Positions 31,750-40,259 of a stretch of DNA of 49,794 nucleotides are shown here, piece by piece. Below the pieces are notes generated by a model. It was given only the letters and a program-made list of their open reading frames with translations. It did not search any database and was not told the origin of the DNA. The stretch comes from a virus. Location: positions 1-49,794 of the IMG/VR virus record IMGVR_UViG_3300031566_000063; one strand, written 5' to 3'. Each line of letters starts with the position of its first letter. The first letter of the stretch is position 1. A program made the position numbers and the translations under genes.

Positions 31750-32288
31750 TATTTTACAGAAACAGTTAAGGTTTCCTTTACAAAATCTGGTCTATCACAC
31801 AATTGGCCTACATCTTTAAGCACTTCTTCTTTGACATTTATTATTTCTGAATACATACTATAGTACTTTTCTGGATGTAGAAAACTTTCTATGTATGCAT
31901 AATTGCGACTATTCTGACCATAAAAAGATTTGATTTTAGACTTATGGGCAGCACTCATTAATGAGTACTTACCTCTAAGGAAATTATTCCAATCTTCTTT
32001 AAACGGGCTAAAGTCAAAGATATAAATACCTTTATTATCTGCTGTTTGTTTAAAGTCATGAAATAACCTATTACCAAATAGTTTTATCTTCTCGAATTGT
32101 CTGAATTCTGGATCTGTGCGTAAATGATATAAGCATGACAGCTTACAATCACCCATGTTGTAATGTCCTTCCCAAAAAGCATAAGTATCTATTGGGACTA
32201 CACTAACAACTCTTTTAATATCCAAAACAGGGTATAAAAATACCTTACTCTTTTGAAAATAATCTTTGTATAAAGATTGGATAGCCAT
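31722..32288 (-). CDS. Unknown protein, 188 aa
   Basis: No family recognised. Aromatic-rich, mixed alpha/beta protein with many Tyr and Phe residues (YAFWEGHYNMGDCKLSCLYH, GIYIFDFSPFKEDWNNF, YAYIESFLHPEKYYSMYSE). No membrane segment or obvious catalytic motif. It starts 4 bp after the PD-(D/E)XK exonuclease gene and shares its operon, so a role in DNA replication or recombination is suggested only by position. Its 3' end carries the predicted promoter of the next gene. Confidence 0.6.
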   Translation of the reverse strand: MAIQSLYKDYFQKSKVFLYPVLDIKRVVSVVPIDTYAFWEGHYNMGDCKLSCLYHLRTDPEFRQFEKIKLFGNRLFHDFKQTADNKGIYIFDFSPFKEDWNNFLRGKYSLMSAAHKSKIKSFYGQNSRNYAYIESFLHPEKYYSMYSEIINVKEEVLKDVGQLCDRPDFVKETLTVSVKYLDLQQKTT

Positions 32289-32292
32289 TGTT

Positions 32293-33303
32293 TTAAAGTA
32301 TTACGTTGCTGCTTGCAAATTGATATGGCAACTCATATCTTTTTTCTTTGTAGTGCCAGGCGAATTCAGTTAGTTTAACATTCAGTCTTTGTTGCCATAG
32401 ATCCATAGTTTCACGAGATACCTTAAACGGGTATACCTGATTGTACTTATCTACTACCACAAAGTGAAACTCAAGAACCCATTCTTCTGTTAATAACTCT
32501 TTGAAGGCCTCTCTCACTAATCTCTCATAAATAGCCATTTGAGCCCAGTAGTTGAAATACTCTACTGTGTCTTTAAAGTCTACAATGGTTTTACCAGTTG
32601 TTTTAAGGTCATTGACATAAATCGTTTTACGATCATAATCTACCTTAATATTATCTAGTATACCCTTGAGACCAAATGGATACTTGTCTTCAAAAGGTTC
32701 TGAGGTTAATGCTGTCTCATTAAACACATCAAGATTTTCCATTTCGTGTCTAACAAGACCTAATAAACCACTACATAGTTCATTATTGCGAATAGCCGTT
32801 ACCGCTTCGTTACATCTCTTCATAGTTTCTTCATCAAGAAGATCTTTACCACCTTTGATTTTTAAGAACTCAAAGTATGACTTAGTTTCTGCTGTGACTA
32901 TTTTATCTATACGTTGGGCATCTGTTTTAAGAGCCTGATGTAACTTGATCTCTTGTAGTATTTCAATAATTTCTACAGTATAGTCTCCGAGGATGCCAGG
33001 AGCCTCTTTAACGATATTGTATACCTTATCTACTACTAATTTGGTGTTTCCGGTCGGTACTGCAGAAGGCATCAGCATAAATTGTTTGTCAAAGCTTCCA
33101 TCATCTAATAATAGACAATGAATAACCTTACCATCTATGAGATACGTATCTAGTTTTTCTTCTCTTTGTTGTAAGACATAGTGTCTATAGAACAGCGAAG
33201 GTGAATACATCATTTTACTTAAAGCCGAATAACTTAAGTAAAGAGGTTTTGAATAAAACTCCTGTTGGAGTTCTGCGGGTGTTTTTTCAGTAGTTGATAC
33301 CAT
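32293..33303 (-). CDS. PD-(D/E)XK exonuclease (RecB/Cas4-like), 336 aa
   Basis: Nuclease with the complete RecB-type signature: YLSYSALSKMMYSPSLFYRHY at the N-terminus, DGKVIHCLL (H62, motif I), GILDNI (D217, motif II), NDLKTT (D232-x-K234, motif III) and WAQMAIYERL (QxxxY, 255-259). Phage relatives act as 5'-3' exonucleases that resect double-stranded ends for a partner annealing protein. A RecT-like protein is encoded upstream at 40260-40910 in the same strand block, making a lambda Red-like pair probable. It starts 9 bp after the 369-aa gene. Confidence 0.88.
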   Translation of the reverse strand: MVSTTEKTPAELQQEFYSKPLYLSYSALSKMMYSPSLFYRHYVLQQREEKLDTYLIDGKVIHCLLLDDGSFDKQFMLMPSAVPTGNTKLVVDKVYNIVKEAPGILGDYTVEIIEILQEIKLHQALKTDAQRIDKIVTAETKSYFEFLKIKGGKDLLDEETMKRCNEAVTAIRNNELCSGLLGLVRHEMENLDVFNETALTSEPFEDKYPFGLKGILDNIKVDYDRKTIYVNDLKTTGKTIVDFKDTVEYFNYWAQMAIYERLVREAFKELLTEEWVLEFHFVVVDKYNQVYPFKVSRETMDLWQQRLNVKLTEFAWHYKEKRYELPYQFASSNVIL

Positions 33304-33312
33304 TTATGTAGT

Positions 33313-34422
33313 TTAAAAAGGTTCTTTTACATCTGTAAAAAGAGTGTTGTGTTCTAGCGTTTCCGGTACAGGAACAGAAGGGATAGGGATTTGCTGATCT
33401 AATATATTCTCAGCAACACTTAACTCCGCTTCTTCAGATAGTTCAACATCTTTGATTTTGATGTTGTTCATATCTCCTTTTTCTCTAATTCTCTTCATGG
33501 CTAAGGGCATTAGCCTGTTAAGATTATCTACACTTAATAGTTTTTGACCTCTTAATGAATTGATCATATTATCTACTGTCATATTTTCGAGATTAGTAAT
33601 CTTAAAATATTTAATCAGAGACTTGAAGTTAACATGATGTTTATTTCCAGAGTCTGAGATCTTCTGACCGTATTCTTTCATTAAGAGCAGCAAATATACA
33701 GCAGATTTTTGAAAATCACAATTCGCCATGGCTTCCATAGCCACTTTTGTATTCTCTTTATCAGAACTTTCGAACAATCTGTGAACATCGTTATACATCT
33801 GTTCATCTAATATGATACCAGTGTTCAACAAGCTTAAGATATCATCTTGTGATTTTATTTTAGGATCTTGTTGGAGTACTAATAATTTTTCATGATTTTC
33901 TTCAGTACTGTATAGTATATTATTATGATCAATAAGATCAGTGTCTAATATATTTTTACCAAAAAACTCTTTTTCTGTAAAATACTCACGAGTATCGTAC
34001 TCTAAATATATAACCTCGTTAGGAGAGTTTACAATCAATTCTCTTATTTCTATATAAGCATTACACATTATGGTATCAAACCATTTAAGAAAATCTACTT
34101 TTGGTACATTGTATATATACTGACTATCGATTATTCCCTTGAGTGTTTCTGGGCCAATGAATTTTACATTGGCTTTATCTGCATATTTTACAACAGCTAT
34201 ATCATTTTTCACACAGAACTGTTTTACTTTAAATCTAGGAACATCGCATCCTGGATAAAACCAGATACGATCTCCTTTTGTAGGGGTGTAGGTATTCCCT
34301 TTAATTACAGTATTTGATAGATTTTGAACAGAACCTGGAATTACCCAGATGTGTTCATATTTTATAATTCTAGTCTTAGTATCCATTTCGGTAAGAACTA
34401 GTGAATGAATGGAGTCTTTCAT
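33313..34422 (-). CDS. Helical-module protein A next to the AAA+/VWA pair, 369 aa
   Basis: Two parts. Residues 1-200 are beta-rich (IKYEHIWVIPGSVQ, GDRIWFYPGCDVPRFKVKQF, NEVIYLEYDTRE). From about 205 a helical module begins: EQMYNDVHRLFESSDKENT...VAMEAMANCDFQKSAVYLLLL, then FKSLIKYFK and a further helix pair. The tail is Pro/Glu-rich. The module closely parallels the 151-aa protein at 37587-38042 (NIVEMMNSIDLEN...VALNCIENVDFNENLVYILLL) and more weakly the 157-aa protein at 34419-34892. ATG overlaps the upstream stop by 4 bp (ATGA), showing translational coupling within the AAA+/VWA cluster. Function unknown; a partner or adaptor of the AAA+ machine is the natural guess. Confidence 0.65.
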   Translation of the reverse strand: MKDSIHSLVLTEMDTKTRIIKYEHIWVIPGSVQNLSNTVIKGNTYTPTKGDRIWFYPGCDVPRFKVKQFCVKNDIAVVKYADKANVKFIGPETLKGIIDSQYIYNVPKVDFLKWFDTIMCNAYIEIRELIVNSPNEVIYLEYDTREYFTEKEFFGKNILDTDLIDHNNILYSTEENHEKLLVLQQDPKIKSQDDILSLLNTGIILDEQMYNDVHRLFESSDKENTKVAMEAMANCDFQKSAVYLLLLMKEYGQKISDSGNKHHVNFKSLIKYFKITNLENMTVDNMINSLRGQKLLSVDNLNRLMPLAMKRIREKGDMNNIKIKDVELSEEAELSVAENILDQQIPIPSVPVPETLEHNTLFTDVKEPF

Positions 34423-34892
34423 AAGTTGGTTAATTGTAAGAGTTGGTCGTCTTGATCATAGTTTAAGAACGCGTCTTTGATTGTTACATGAATGTTATAA
34501 ACATTATTATTTTTATTTCTTTCAATAAGCTCGTCTAAAATACCAGGTTTGATTCTTGCATATATTTCTGGTGTAAGCCATCCTTTTTCATGCATTGCTA
34601 AAGCAAATGGGGTATACTTCATATAACCGAGCGAAAATAAATCAGTAGCATCTCTAAATTCTCTACTTGCTTTAGTACGAAGATATACCATCTTATGAGA
34701 ATGGGTTCTTGCTAATTTCCATATCCAATAAATGGATGTTTTTATATCACATTGATTTAATATTGCCTGAGCCATTCTATGATCCCCTTCATCCCTGCTA
34801 GATAGCATTGCATTAAGAGTGTCATATTCAGGTTCAGTAAGAACGGTACCCAGTTTACCGGGCACCGTCTTAGTGATTACTTCTTCCGTCAT
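34419..34892 (-). CDS. Helical-module protein C next to the AAA+/VWA pair, 157 aa
   Basis: All-helical small protein. Residues about 18-65 (LTEPEYDTLNAMLSSRDEGD...MAQAILNQCDIKTSIYWIWKL) line up with the module of the 369-aa and 151-aa proteins: a hydrophobic helix, an S-x-D turn, an Ala-rich helix, an N-x-C/D-I/F turn and a second hydrophobic helix. The last third (NVYNIHVTIKDAFLNYDQDD) differs. It starts directly after the AAA+ stop and overlaps the next gene by 4 bp. The relationship is weaker than between the other two, so common descent is plausible but not proven. Confidence 0.6.
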   Translation of the reverse strand: MTEEVITKTVPGKLGTVLTEPEYDTLNAMLSSRDEGDHRMAQAILNQCDIKTSIYWIWKLARTHSHKMVYLRTKASREFRDATDLFSLGYMKYTPFALAMHEKGWLTPEIYARIKPGILDELIERNKNNNVYNIHVTIKDAFLNYDQDDQLLQLTNL

Positions 34893-36413
34893 TTACTTCA
34901 TTGACATTTTAACAACGTCTGGATTAATCATCATCTTTTGAAACTTTTGCTTATTCCCGTTTAAGAACTTCTTAACAAGAATATACTTAAGATCATCAGT
35001 TAATGTATCCGGATGAGTCGCTAGTGTTATTAATCTATCTACAGTCTTTTGGTAGATCGTGTTTGATTCTGCATAGTGTAAACCATAGTTAATTACCCTG
35101 GTTGTAAGAATGCTTGCTATATCAGCGCGATAATCGTTATCGGTACCAATAGCTTTCCTCATTTCTCCTAATACATGACTTTCGTTATCATGTAATAAGA
35201 TATCCTTAGGGGTTATCAACTTATCCATACGATTATTGATAAATAGTACGAACATCTGAGAGAACTCAGGCCCTACACTACCTTCGCCAATCATCTGGAT
35301 CAATGGTAACTCTGCTGCGAAATCCTTAATAGAACTGATTGCATTAAAGAATGTGGTGATACTTCTTGGATTGATATTGTTAGTCACCAATTCAGGATGC
35401 ATTAATAAGAAGTTGATACAACGACCATCAATACCCTGGACTTCTGCCCATTTAGCCCATACATCAACGTCACTCTTTAAGTTGACACTGATGAAACGAG
35501 TTCTTTGTGCATTATCAATACTGTTAACTAAATACTCTCCATTGTCTGGATTTGCAGTTAACATGATATGCCAGTCCTTAGGTAACTTCCAAGAGATATA
35601 CTCCTGACGATCTACCAATTCCATTACGGCTTGAATAAATCGGATGTCAGCACGATTCCAGTCATCTAAGATTAGAATTCCTCCTCCTTGTTTATCAGCA
35701 ATCCATTCTGGTGGACAATAAGACATACGTTTTAAGCCGGTGAATGAATACCCTTGTTTGGTATATTCATCAATAGCTTGTTCATCTACCCAAAGGCATT
35801 CTGCACTATTAACTATACCAGCTTGAACAGCTTGTTTTACAGGTGTTGAGCTCTCTACTTCTACTTCTTCCTCCTCTTCAATCTCTACATCCATCATCTT
35901 TTGTACAGGAACCTCTTTCTTTACCTTGATAGGAGTTTTAGTCTCAATATCTTTAGTAATGAACTTTCCAGCCTCAAGAACTTGCTTTTTGGTAATAGTT
36001 ATTGTAAAATCTTCTACCTCTTGTTCTTCCATGACAGTAACCTCTTGGTTAACTATCTTTTTTACCATTTTCTTTACTTTGATCATGGTAGGAATAGCAG
36101 GAGCTACATCAATTACAGGAGTTGTTATTATACCTTCTGGTTTACATAATTGAAACTGTCTTACCGGAAATCCTACTAGATCTCCTAACTCTTCAATCTG
36201 AGCTAAGTTTAACTTTACGAAGTTTAACTTTAATTCATTTGCTAACTGTAATACACCGCTAGTCTTCCCAATACCTGAATCACCTTGGATTTCAACCGCT
36301 GCTGGTGTTTTCCCCGACTCTTGTAGGTATCTGTTATTAGTTACAATATGAGTTAAGAATGTCTTTAACTCCTCAATATTTAAGTTTACTTGTTTTGCTT
36401 CTGCTTTTGCCAT
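34893..36413 (-). CDS. MoxR-type AAA+ ATPase with charged insert, 506 aa
   Basis: AAA+ ATPase of the MoxR/CobS kind. Counting from the chosen start, Walker A is GDSGIGKT (44-51), Walker B ILILDD (246-251) followed by WNRADIRFIQAVMELVD as in MoxR (D-x-x-N-R), and a sensor region MLTANPDN lies after it. Between them, residues about 95-205, is a Glu/Lys/Val-rich insert (with EIEEEEEVEVESS) absent from ordinary members. I chose the ATG at 36413 because it overlaps the VWA stop as TAATG; an upstream in-frame ATG at 36479 would overlap the VWA gene by 67 bp and adds a basic segment outside the conserved fold. MoxR ATPases work with VWA proteins as chaperone-like remodelers; the adjoining gene is one. 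Target unknown. Confidence 0.85.
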   Translation of the reverse strand: MAKAEAKQVNLNIEELKTFLTHIVTNNRYLQESGKTPAAVEIQGDSGIGKTSGVLQLANELKLNFVKLNLAQIEELGDLVGFPVRQFQLCKPEGIITTPVIDVAPAIPTMIKVKKMVKKIVNQEVTVMEEQEVEDFTITITKKQVLEAGKFITKDIETKTPIKVKKEVPVQKMMDVEIEEEEEVEVESSTPVKQAVQAGIVNSAECLWVDEQAIDEYTKQGYSFTGLKRMSYCPPEWIADKQGGGILILDDWNRADIRFIQAVMELVDRQEYISWKLPKDWHIMLTANPDNGEYLVNSIDNAQRTRFISVNLKSDVDVWAKWAEVQGIDGRCINFLLMHPELVTNNINPRSITTFFNAISSIKDFAAELPLIQMIGEGSVGPEFSQMFVLFINNRMDKLITPKDILLHDNESHVLGEMRKAIGTDNDYRADIASILTTRVINYGLHYAESNTIYQKTVDRLITLATHPDTLTDDLKYILVKKFLNGNKQKFQKMMINPDVVKMSMK

Positions 36414-37624
36414 TAGTTTAATTTGATTACTGATCCTGGTAGATCGTTGTTTTCTTGTGAGGTACTTGATAATACCCATAAAATACTTCCTCGTGCATTA
36501 TCGGGTGCACCGCATTCACCATCTGTAAAATATACAAGACAAGTGAATTTGTGTTTGTGTTCATTGTAATAATCTATTACCGGTTGAAACTCTGTACCTC
36601 CTCTACCATGAAGTTTTATCTCATGTTTAGGGTTATAAGGGCTTACATCGTGAATAGCAGCATCACACTGAACAACGGTTACATCAGAACCGGATTTATA
36701 CATATGATGGATCTCATGGAAAAATTCCTTAAGTTCTCCTGCATTTACAGAACCTGATGTATCTACACCAACTAAGATATGTCTCTTAGGCTTGATTTTA
36801 AGCCCTGGGTTGTCTTCATATCTTTTATTGAACTTCCGCCTTGTCTTTTTGGTATAAACCTTCTGAGAGCCTCCTGTGAATCTTCTGAGATATCCTTTCC
36901 AATCGAACTTGGCTGGCTCAGTGGTATTAATCCGATCTAATATAGATTGAAATTCACCAGGAATAAGTCCACGCGATTTAGATACTGAATCAGCTACTTC
37001 TTTAATTAAATGCTCGGTTTGAGCTTTAAGAAGTCGTTGACTAGCCTCATCTAATCCTGCAAACTCTTCATGAGTAGTGTGATCAGGAACTTGTGTTTCT
37101 TGATCCCCACCTGACCCTGCTGTAATGCATATTTGTTGACCGGCTTCTGCAGCTGCGATCATTGCATTAAGATTAGGACAGTTACCTGCTTTCTTACCCT
37201 GTTGTAGCTTTTCATAGTAATAATTACTACCTTTCTTAGGCTCAAGGTTTAGTTCAGGATACGTTGATATGAGTTGAGGGCCTGGTGGTAAATCATCTAA
37301 TTCGATATACTGATTTATCTCAATATCTTGTGCGATATTAGCTAAAGTATGATCGCTTAAATGAGCAAAGTCAGTTAAGTGCATGAATGCAATGTGTAAT
37401 AGTTCATGCTTTAACAATCCTCTTTTCTGACGTTCTTGGAGAATATCCCAGAAAGTCTCGTTTAAAAAGAGATTATAGTTAATACCATTTCTACCTACAC
37501 CTGCTGTTGAGACTTTTTTATTATCCCATGTTTTGTTAAGCATTATCAGGAACATTCCATAGAATGGTTCCTTCAGCATTAAGTCTTTAGACGCTTTCGC
37601 TAATTGTTCCGCTCTGTTCACCAT
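36413..37624 (-). CDS. VWA-domain protein with N-terminal metallopeptidase-like domain, 403 aa
   Basis: Matches the COG3864/DUF2201 layout. The N-terminal domain carries HELLH (H73, E74, H77) in GLLKHELLHIAFMH, with DIEINQYIE downstream, a putative metallopeptidase fold. The C-terminal VWA domain begins at about 280 (HILVGVDTSGSVN) with a complete MIDAS: D288-T-S-G-S292, G343-T344 (GGTEF) and TDGE (367-370). VWA/MoxR pairs form ATP-driven complexes that insert metals or remodel proteins. It precedes the AAA+ gene with a TAATG overlap and follows the 151-aa gene with a 38-bp overlap. An inner ATG at 37576 is possible, but the longer N-terminus fits the family pattern (RAEQL...PFYG). Whether the HExxH site is active is unknown. 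Confidence 0.85.
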   Translation of the reverse strand: MVNRAEQLAKASKDLMLKEPFYGMFLIMLNKTWDNKKVSTAGVGRNGINYNLFLNETFWDILQERQKRGLLKHELLHIAFMHLTDFAHLSDHTLANIAQDIEINQYIELDDLPPGPQLISTYPELNLEPKKGSNYYYEKLQQGKKAGNCPNLNAMIAAAEAGQQICITAGSGGDQETQVPDHTTHEEFAGLDEASQRLLKAQTEHLIKEVADSVSKSRGLIPGEFQSILDRINTTEPAKFDWKGYLRRFTGGSQKVYTKKTRRKFNKRYEDNPGLKIKPKRHILVGVDTSGSVNAGELKEFFHEIHHMYKSGSDVTVVQCDAAIHDVSPYNPKHEIKLHGRGGTEFQPVIDYYNEHKHKFTCLVYFTDGECGAPDNARGSILWVLSSTSQENNDLPGSVIKLN

Positions 37625-38042
37625 GTTTCGTCTTTAGTTTTACTTTTACTTCGAGGGTCTCAATGAAGTCATACCCTAAAGCGGTTATTGATTTATGAAT
37701 TACTGCTACAAACCGATCAAGATAGAATTGAATCTTATCAGGTGTAGTATCTCTTTTAATTAGTATCTCTAGATACTGTTTCCAAGTAAGAGAGGTATCA
37801 AGATTAATACCTATTCCTTTGAGTAATTTGGATGTATTAGGAGCGTGTGTACTCCATTCACTAGAACTAGCACCTCCTTGTTTCTTAAGGAGTAATATAT
37901 ACACTAGATTTTCATTAAAATCTACATTTTCTATACAGTTTAGAGCTACTACTCTATTCTCAAGATCTATTGAGTTCATCATCTCTACGATATTATCGTG
38001 AGTCTCTGCTGTTAATTTGATTGTTTCTGGATTACTGGTCAT
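37587..38042 (-). CDS. Helical-module protein B next to the AAA+/VWA pair, 151 aa
   Basis: Small helical protein that is nearly only the shared module: residues about 12-55 read ETHDNIVEMMNSIDLEN...VALNCIENVDFNENLVYILLL, then SKLLKGIGI and a helix pair ending FVAVIHKSI, in the same order and spacing as residues 209-320 of the 369-aa protein. A short basic tail follows (LKTKHGEQS). It is the first gene of the AAA+/VWA cluster, overlaps the upstream GIY-YIG gene by 4 bp and the VWA gene by 38 bp. Function unknown; likely an interaction partner of the AAA+/VWA complex. Confidence 0.65.
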   Translation of the reverse strand: MTSNPETIKLTAETHDNIVEMMNSIDLENRVVALNCIENVDFNENLVYILLLKKQGGASSSEWSTHAPNTSKLLKGIGINLDTSLTWKQYLEILIKRDTTPDKIQFYLDRFVAVIHKSITALGYDFIETLEVKVKLKTKHGEQSGTISESV

Positions 38043-38467
38043 GTGTTATTTCTTTGTTTATAAAATCTACCGAGGATATTACCATTAAGATATATATCAT
38101 GTTCTAATACCTCGTACTTAAATTGATGTTTTACCTCTTGGTAAGTTAACTCTGTTTTACTGAAGCATATCATTAAGATTTCTCTTCTGATAGTAACTCC
38201 GTCTTTATGAGCTTTCTTAAGTACATCATTACTACTATAGTATTCTTGGTATGATGTTTTAGTAACGCGTTTGTATTTCTTGAGCCTTTTGTCAGTAGGC
38301 ATAGCTTTTTTGCTCAGTTTTGTTTTAACGTTTGCATAAAAGTTCTTCTTACCAATATAAGCTACTGAAGTTCCATTTATAATAGCTGTCATGCTGTATA
38401 TGAAACCTACAGCCCCGTGGGGTATACCCTCTTGGCAAAACACTTTTCCATTATATAGCCAACTCAT
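38039..38467 (-). CDS. GIY-YIG nuclease domain protein, 142 aa
   Basis: GIY-YIG signature G21-FIY-24 ... Y37-IG-39 with the following KKNFYANVKTK basic helix, then YYSSNDVLKKAHKDG, a conserved TIRREILMICF strand-helix and EVLEHDIYLNGNILGRFY at the end. This is the phage-type stand-alone GIY-YIG fold of about 140 residues. Members are homing endonucleases or housekeeping nucleases in recombination and degradation. The gene is embedded in the replication operon, 20 bp after the primase and overlapping the next gene by 4 bp (ATGA), which fits a resident rather than recently inserted gene. Target unknown. Confidence 0.8.
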   Translation of the reverse strand: MSWLYNGKVFCQEGIPHGAVGFIYSMTAIINGTSVAYIGKKNFYANVKTKLSKKAMPTDKRLKKYKRVTKTSYQEYYSSNDVLKKAHKDGVTIRREILMICFSKTELTYQEVKHQFKYEVLEHDIYLNGNILGRFYKQRNNT

Positions 38468-38487
38468 ATGGTATTTATTTTTAAAGA

Positions 38488-39477
38488 TTATTTACTTAAT
38501 TGTTCTTTTATTAACGGGGTTAGTACTTCTTTTACTTTGTGAATACCATGATCTCGTATAGAATCAGAAAGATCTTTGGATAACTCGAGATGAACTCCCG
38601 GTATACCATACTTTTCTTTATACTTATCCATGGCATTAATACCTGCTTTATCATTATCAAACAATGTACAAATAGCTTTGTATTTTAACTTATACGCGGA
38701 TATGATGTGTTCAGGGATTAATGTATTCTCGCTATTAGGTGCAACAGATTCTGCATTAGAGTAACCTAATGTATCAAAATCCATTAGATCTTTGTAAGAA
38801 CTCGTGATTATCAGATAAGGTACTTTGAAGGTTAATTGATCAGTACCTTGGATATAATCCTTGATTCTAATAAATTTACAATCCTTAACCATCGGCTGAT
38901 AGATCATGAATAATGTACCATCAGTGCGGAAATAACCATAGATATAATGTCTACCTATTACGTTTAATTCCTTGGTTTCACCATCTTCTTCCTTTGTCAT
39001 CTTATAAGAGCTTAAAGGAACTACATTATACTTTGCTAATTTCTTAGAACCAATATGGAACTTAGTCCAGTACTTTTGATCTAGAGTAGTCCAAGGTCTT
39101 GTGTTAAAAGCGCTTACTTTATAACGCTGTTGGACTTTAAACTCTCGTACACTGTAATCTTCTTTATTTGTAAGGATGTATTGGTTATAATCCTCAATAA
39201 TTTTATGCGCAGCTTCGCCTCTCGTGGTAAGCTTAAAATATTCTTGAACAAAGGTTGCTCCATCACCTGATTTACCAGCTGAAAAATCTTTGAACTTGTA
39301 ATATCCTGCAGTTTTACAATAGTAGACAAACATAGATGGTGTCTTATCTTCAGTACTAAATACTGATTTAAGTTTTACATCTTGTCCACACAATTTCTCA
39401 CATTTGAGATAGAACTCAAACACCCATTCTCTTGGGATTTCATTTACACTTGATATTATAGATTTAGTACGAATCAT
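38488..39477 (-). CDS. DnaG-type DNA primase, 329 aa
   Basis: Primase with an N-terminal DNA-binding region (EWVFEFYLKCEKLCGQDVKLKSVF, then TPSMFVYY and YYKFKDFSAGKSGDGATFVQEY, as in CHC2/DnaG-like phage primases but without the full zinc-ligand set) and a Toprim domain: LIITSSYKDLMDFDTLGY and TLFDNDKAGINAMDKY (D274-N-D276). It makes RNA primers for replication beside the DnaB-like helicase. I chose the ATG at 39477: a longer frame from 39513 would start inside the loop of the terminator hairpin at 39504-39526 and add 12 unconserved residues. It lies downstream of that terminator, so it may have separate expression. Confidence 0.85.
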   Translation of the reverse strand: MIRTKSIISSVNEIPREWVFEFYLKCEKLCGQDVKLKSVFSTEDKTPSMFVYYCKTAGYYKFKDFSAGKSGDGATFVQEYFKLTTRGEAAHKIIEDYNQYILTNKEDYSVREFKVQQRYKVSAFNTRPWTTLDQKYWTKFHIGSKKLAKYNVVPLSSYKMTKEEDGETKELNVIGRHYIYGYFRTDGTLFMIYQPMVKDCKFIRIKDYIQGTDQLTFKVPYLIITSSYKDLMDFDTLGYSNAESVAPNSENTLIPEHIISAYKLKYKAICTLFDNDKAGINAMDKYKEKYGIPGVHLELSKDLSDSIRDHGIHKVKEVLTPLIKEQLSK

Positions 39478-39503
39478 ATGTCTCTGGTTGTATAAGCATA
39501 AAA

Positions 39504-39526
39504 AGGCGGACATGTATTGCCCGCCT
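39504..39526 (-). terminator. Hairpin terminator after the SSB gene
   Basis: Minus strand: AGGCGGGC, loop of 7, GTCCGCCT (one G-U pair), then a T run. It lies 20 bp after the SSB stop and before the primase, so SSB, RecT and the genes before them can be expressed in excess of the primase and downstream genes. Confidence 0.85.
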
Positions 39527-39545
39527 CTTAATAATTAAATAATGA

Positions 39546-40238
39546 TTATAGTTGGAAATCGGATTTGCTATCATCTCCTAATGGAGTTTCGCTAGCACCG
39601 AATTCAGTTACCTCTATTACTTTAGCTTTTTTCAAATGAGTTGCATCATTATACCTTAAAAGCTTGCTTGGTTTAGCTGTAAGAGATTCAAACGGTACAC
39701 CATCTTTGCTGAACTTTGGAAAGTGTAGATCATAACGAGTATAGTTATTCTTATCTTTATACTCCTTAGCACCAATACAACAGTTGATATACTTGTCTTT
39801 GAATGGTTGTTCATCATTGAAGGCTGTGATTAAGCTCTCAATTGTAGCATGTTTATCATCTTGAGCTGTTAACCAAGGAACAATCCCTAGTGCAGTACAG
39901 ATACTCTTTAGAAATTTAAGAATATCTTGATCTCTTGATACTTGGACACCACTTTTAGTTGTACCATCAGCAAAAGCCCATTCACCAGCTTTCACTCTTC
40001 CTACAGCACCTTTATGGCGCCCTAAGGATTCATTTTCTTTGTTAATAAAGAAGCCTTCAAAGTCTTTACCTAAATCTGGACCTTCCATATACAATAGAAC
40101 ATTGTATGCTCCTTCTTTAAGCTTAAACTCTTCAAGAGCTACGCTATTTATTTTACAGTGCTGGTTACCTGGTTCTAAGGTTTTCGGTATTCCGCCTCCA
40201 CCTGTTTTGATGTCTTTTGTGTTTAATTTACCACTCAT
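39546..40238 (-). CDS. ssb: Single-stranded DNA-binding protein (phage type), 230 aa
   Basis: Begins MSGKLNTKDIKTGGGGIPKTLEPGN, a flexible Gly-rich lead, followed by a beta-rich core (HCKINSVALEEFKLKEGAYNVLLYMEG, INCCIGAKEYKDKNNYTRYDLHFP) compatible with an OB-fold, and ends in a short acidic tail (GDDSKSDFQL), the hallmark of SSB proteins that recruit partners. This layout is shared by phage SSB-like proteins. Placement between the RecT-like gene and a strong terminator supports high-level expression as an SSB. Length is larger than bacterial SSB. The assignment rests on architecture and context, so a related replication accessory protein remains possible. Confidence 0.7.
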   Translation of the reverse strand: MSGKLNTKDIKTGGGGIPKTLEPGNQHCKINSVALEEFKLKEGAYNVLLYMEGPDLGKDFEGFFINKENESLGRHKGAVGRVKAGEWAFADGTTKSGVQVSRDQDILKFLKSICTALGIVPWLTAQDDKHATIESLITAFNDEQPFKDKYINCCIGAKEYKDKNNYTRYDLHFPKFSKDGVPFESLTAKPSKLLRYNDATHLKKAKVIEVTEFGASETPLGDDSKSDFQL

Positions 40239-40259
40239 ATATTTGTTTTTAAAGGATTA

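Noticed and set aside
36414-36479. Upstream ATG of the AAA+ frame (36479)
   Set aside because: It would overlap the VWA gene by 67 bp; the ATG at 36413 makes a TAATG junction and retains the complete domain.
39478-39513. Upstream ATG of the primase frame (39513)
   Set aside because: It lies in the loop of a clear terminator hairpin and adds 12 residues unlike primase sequence; the ATG at 39477 fits better.
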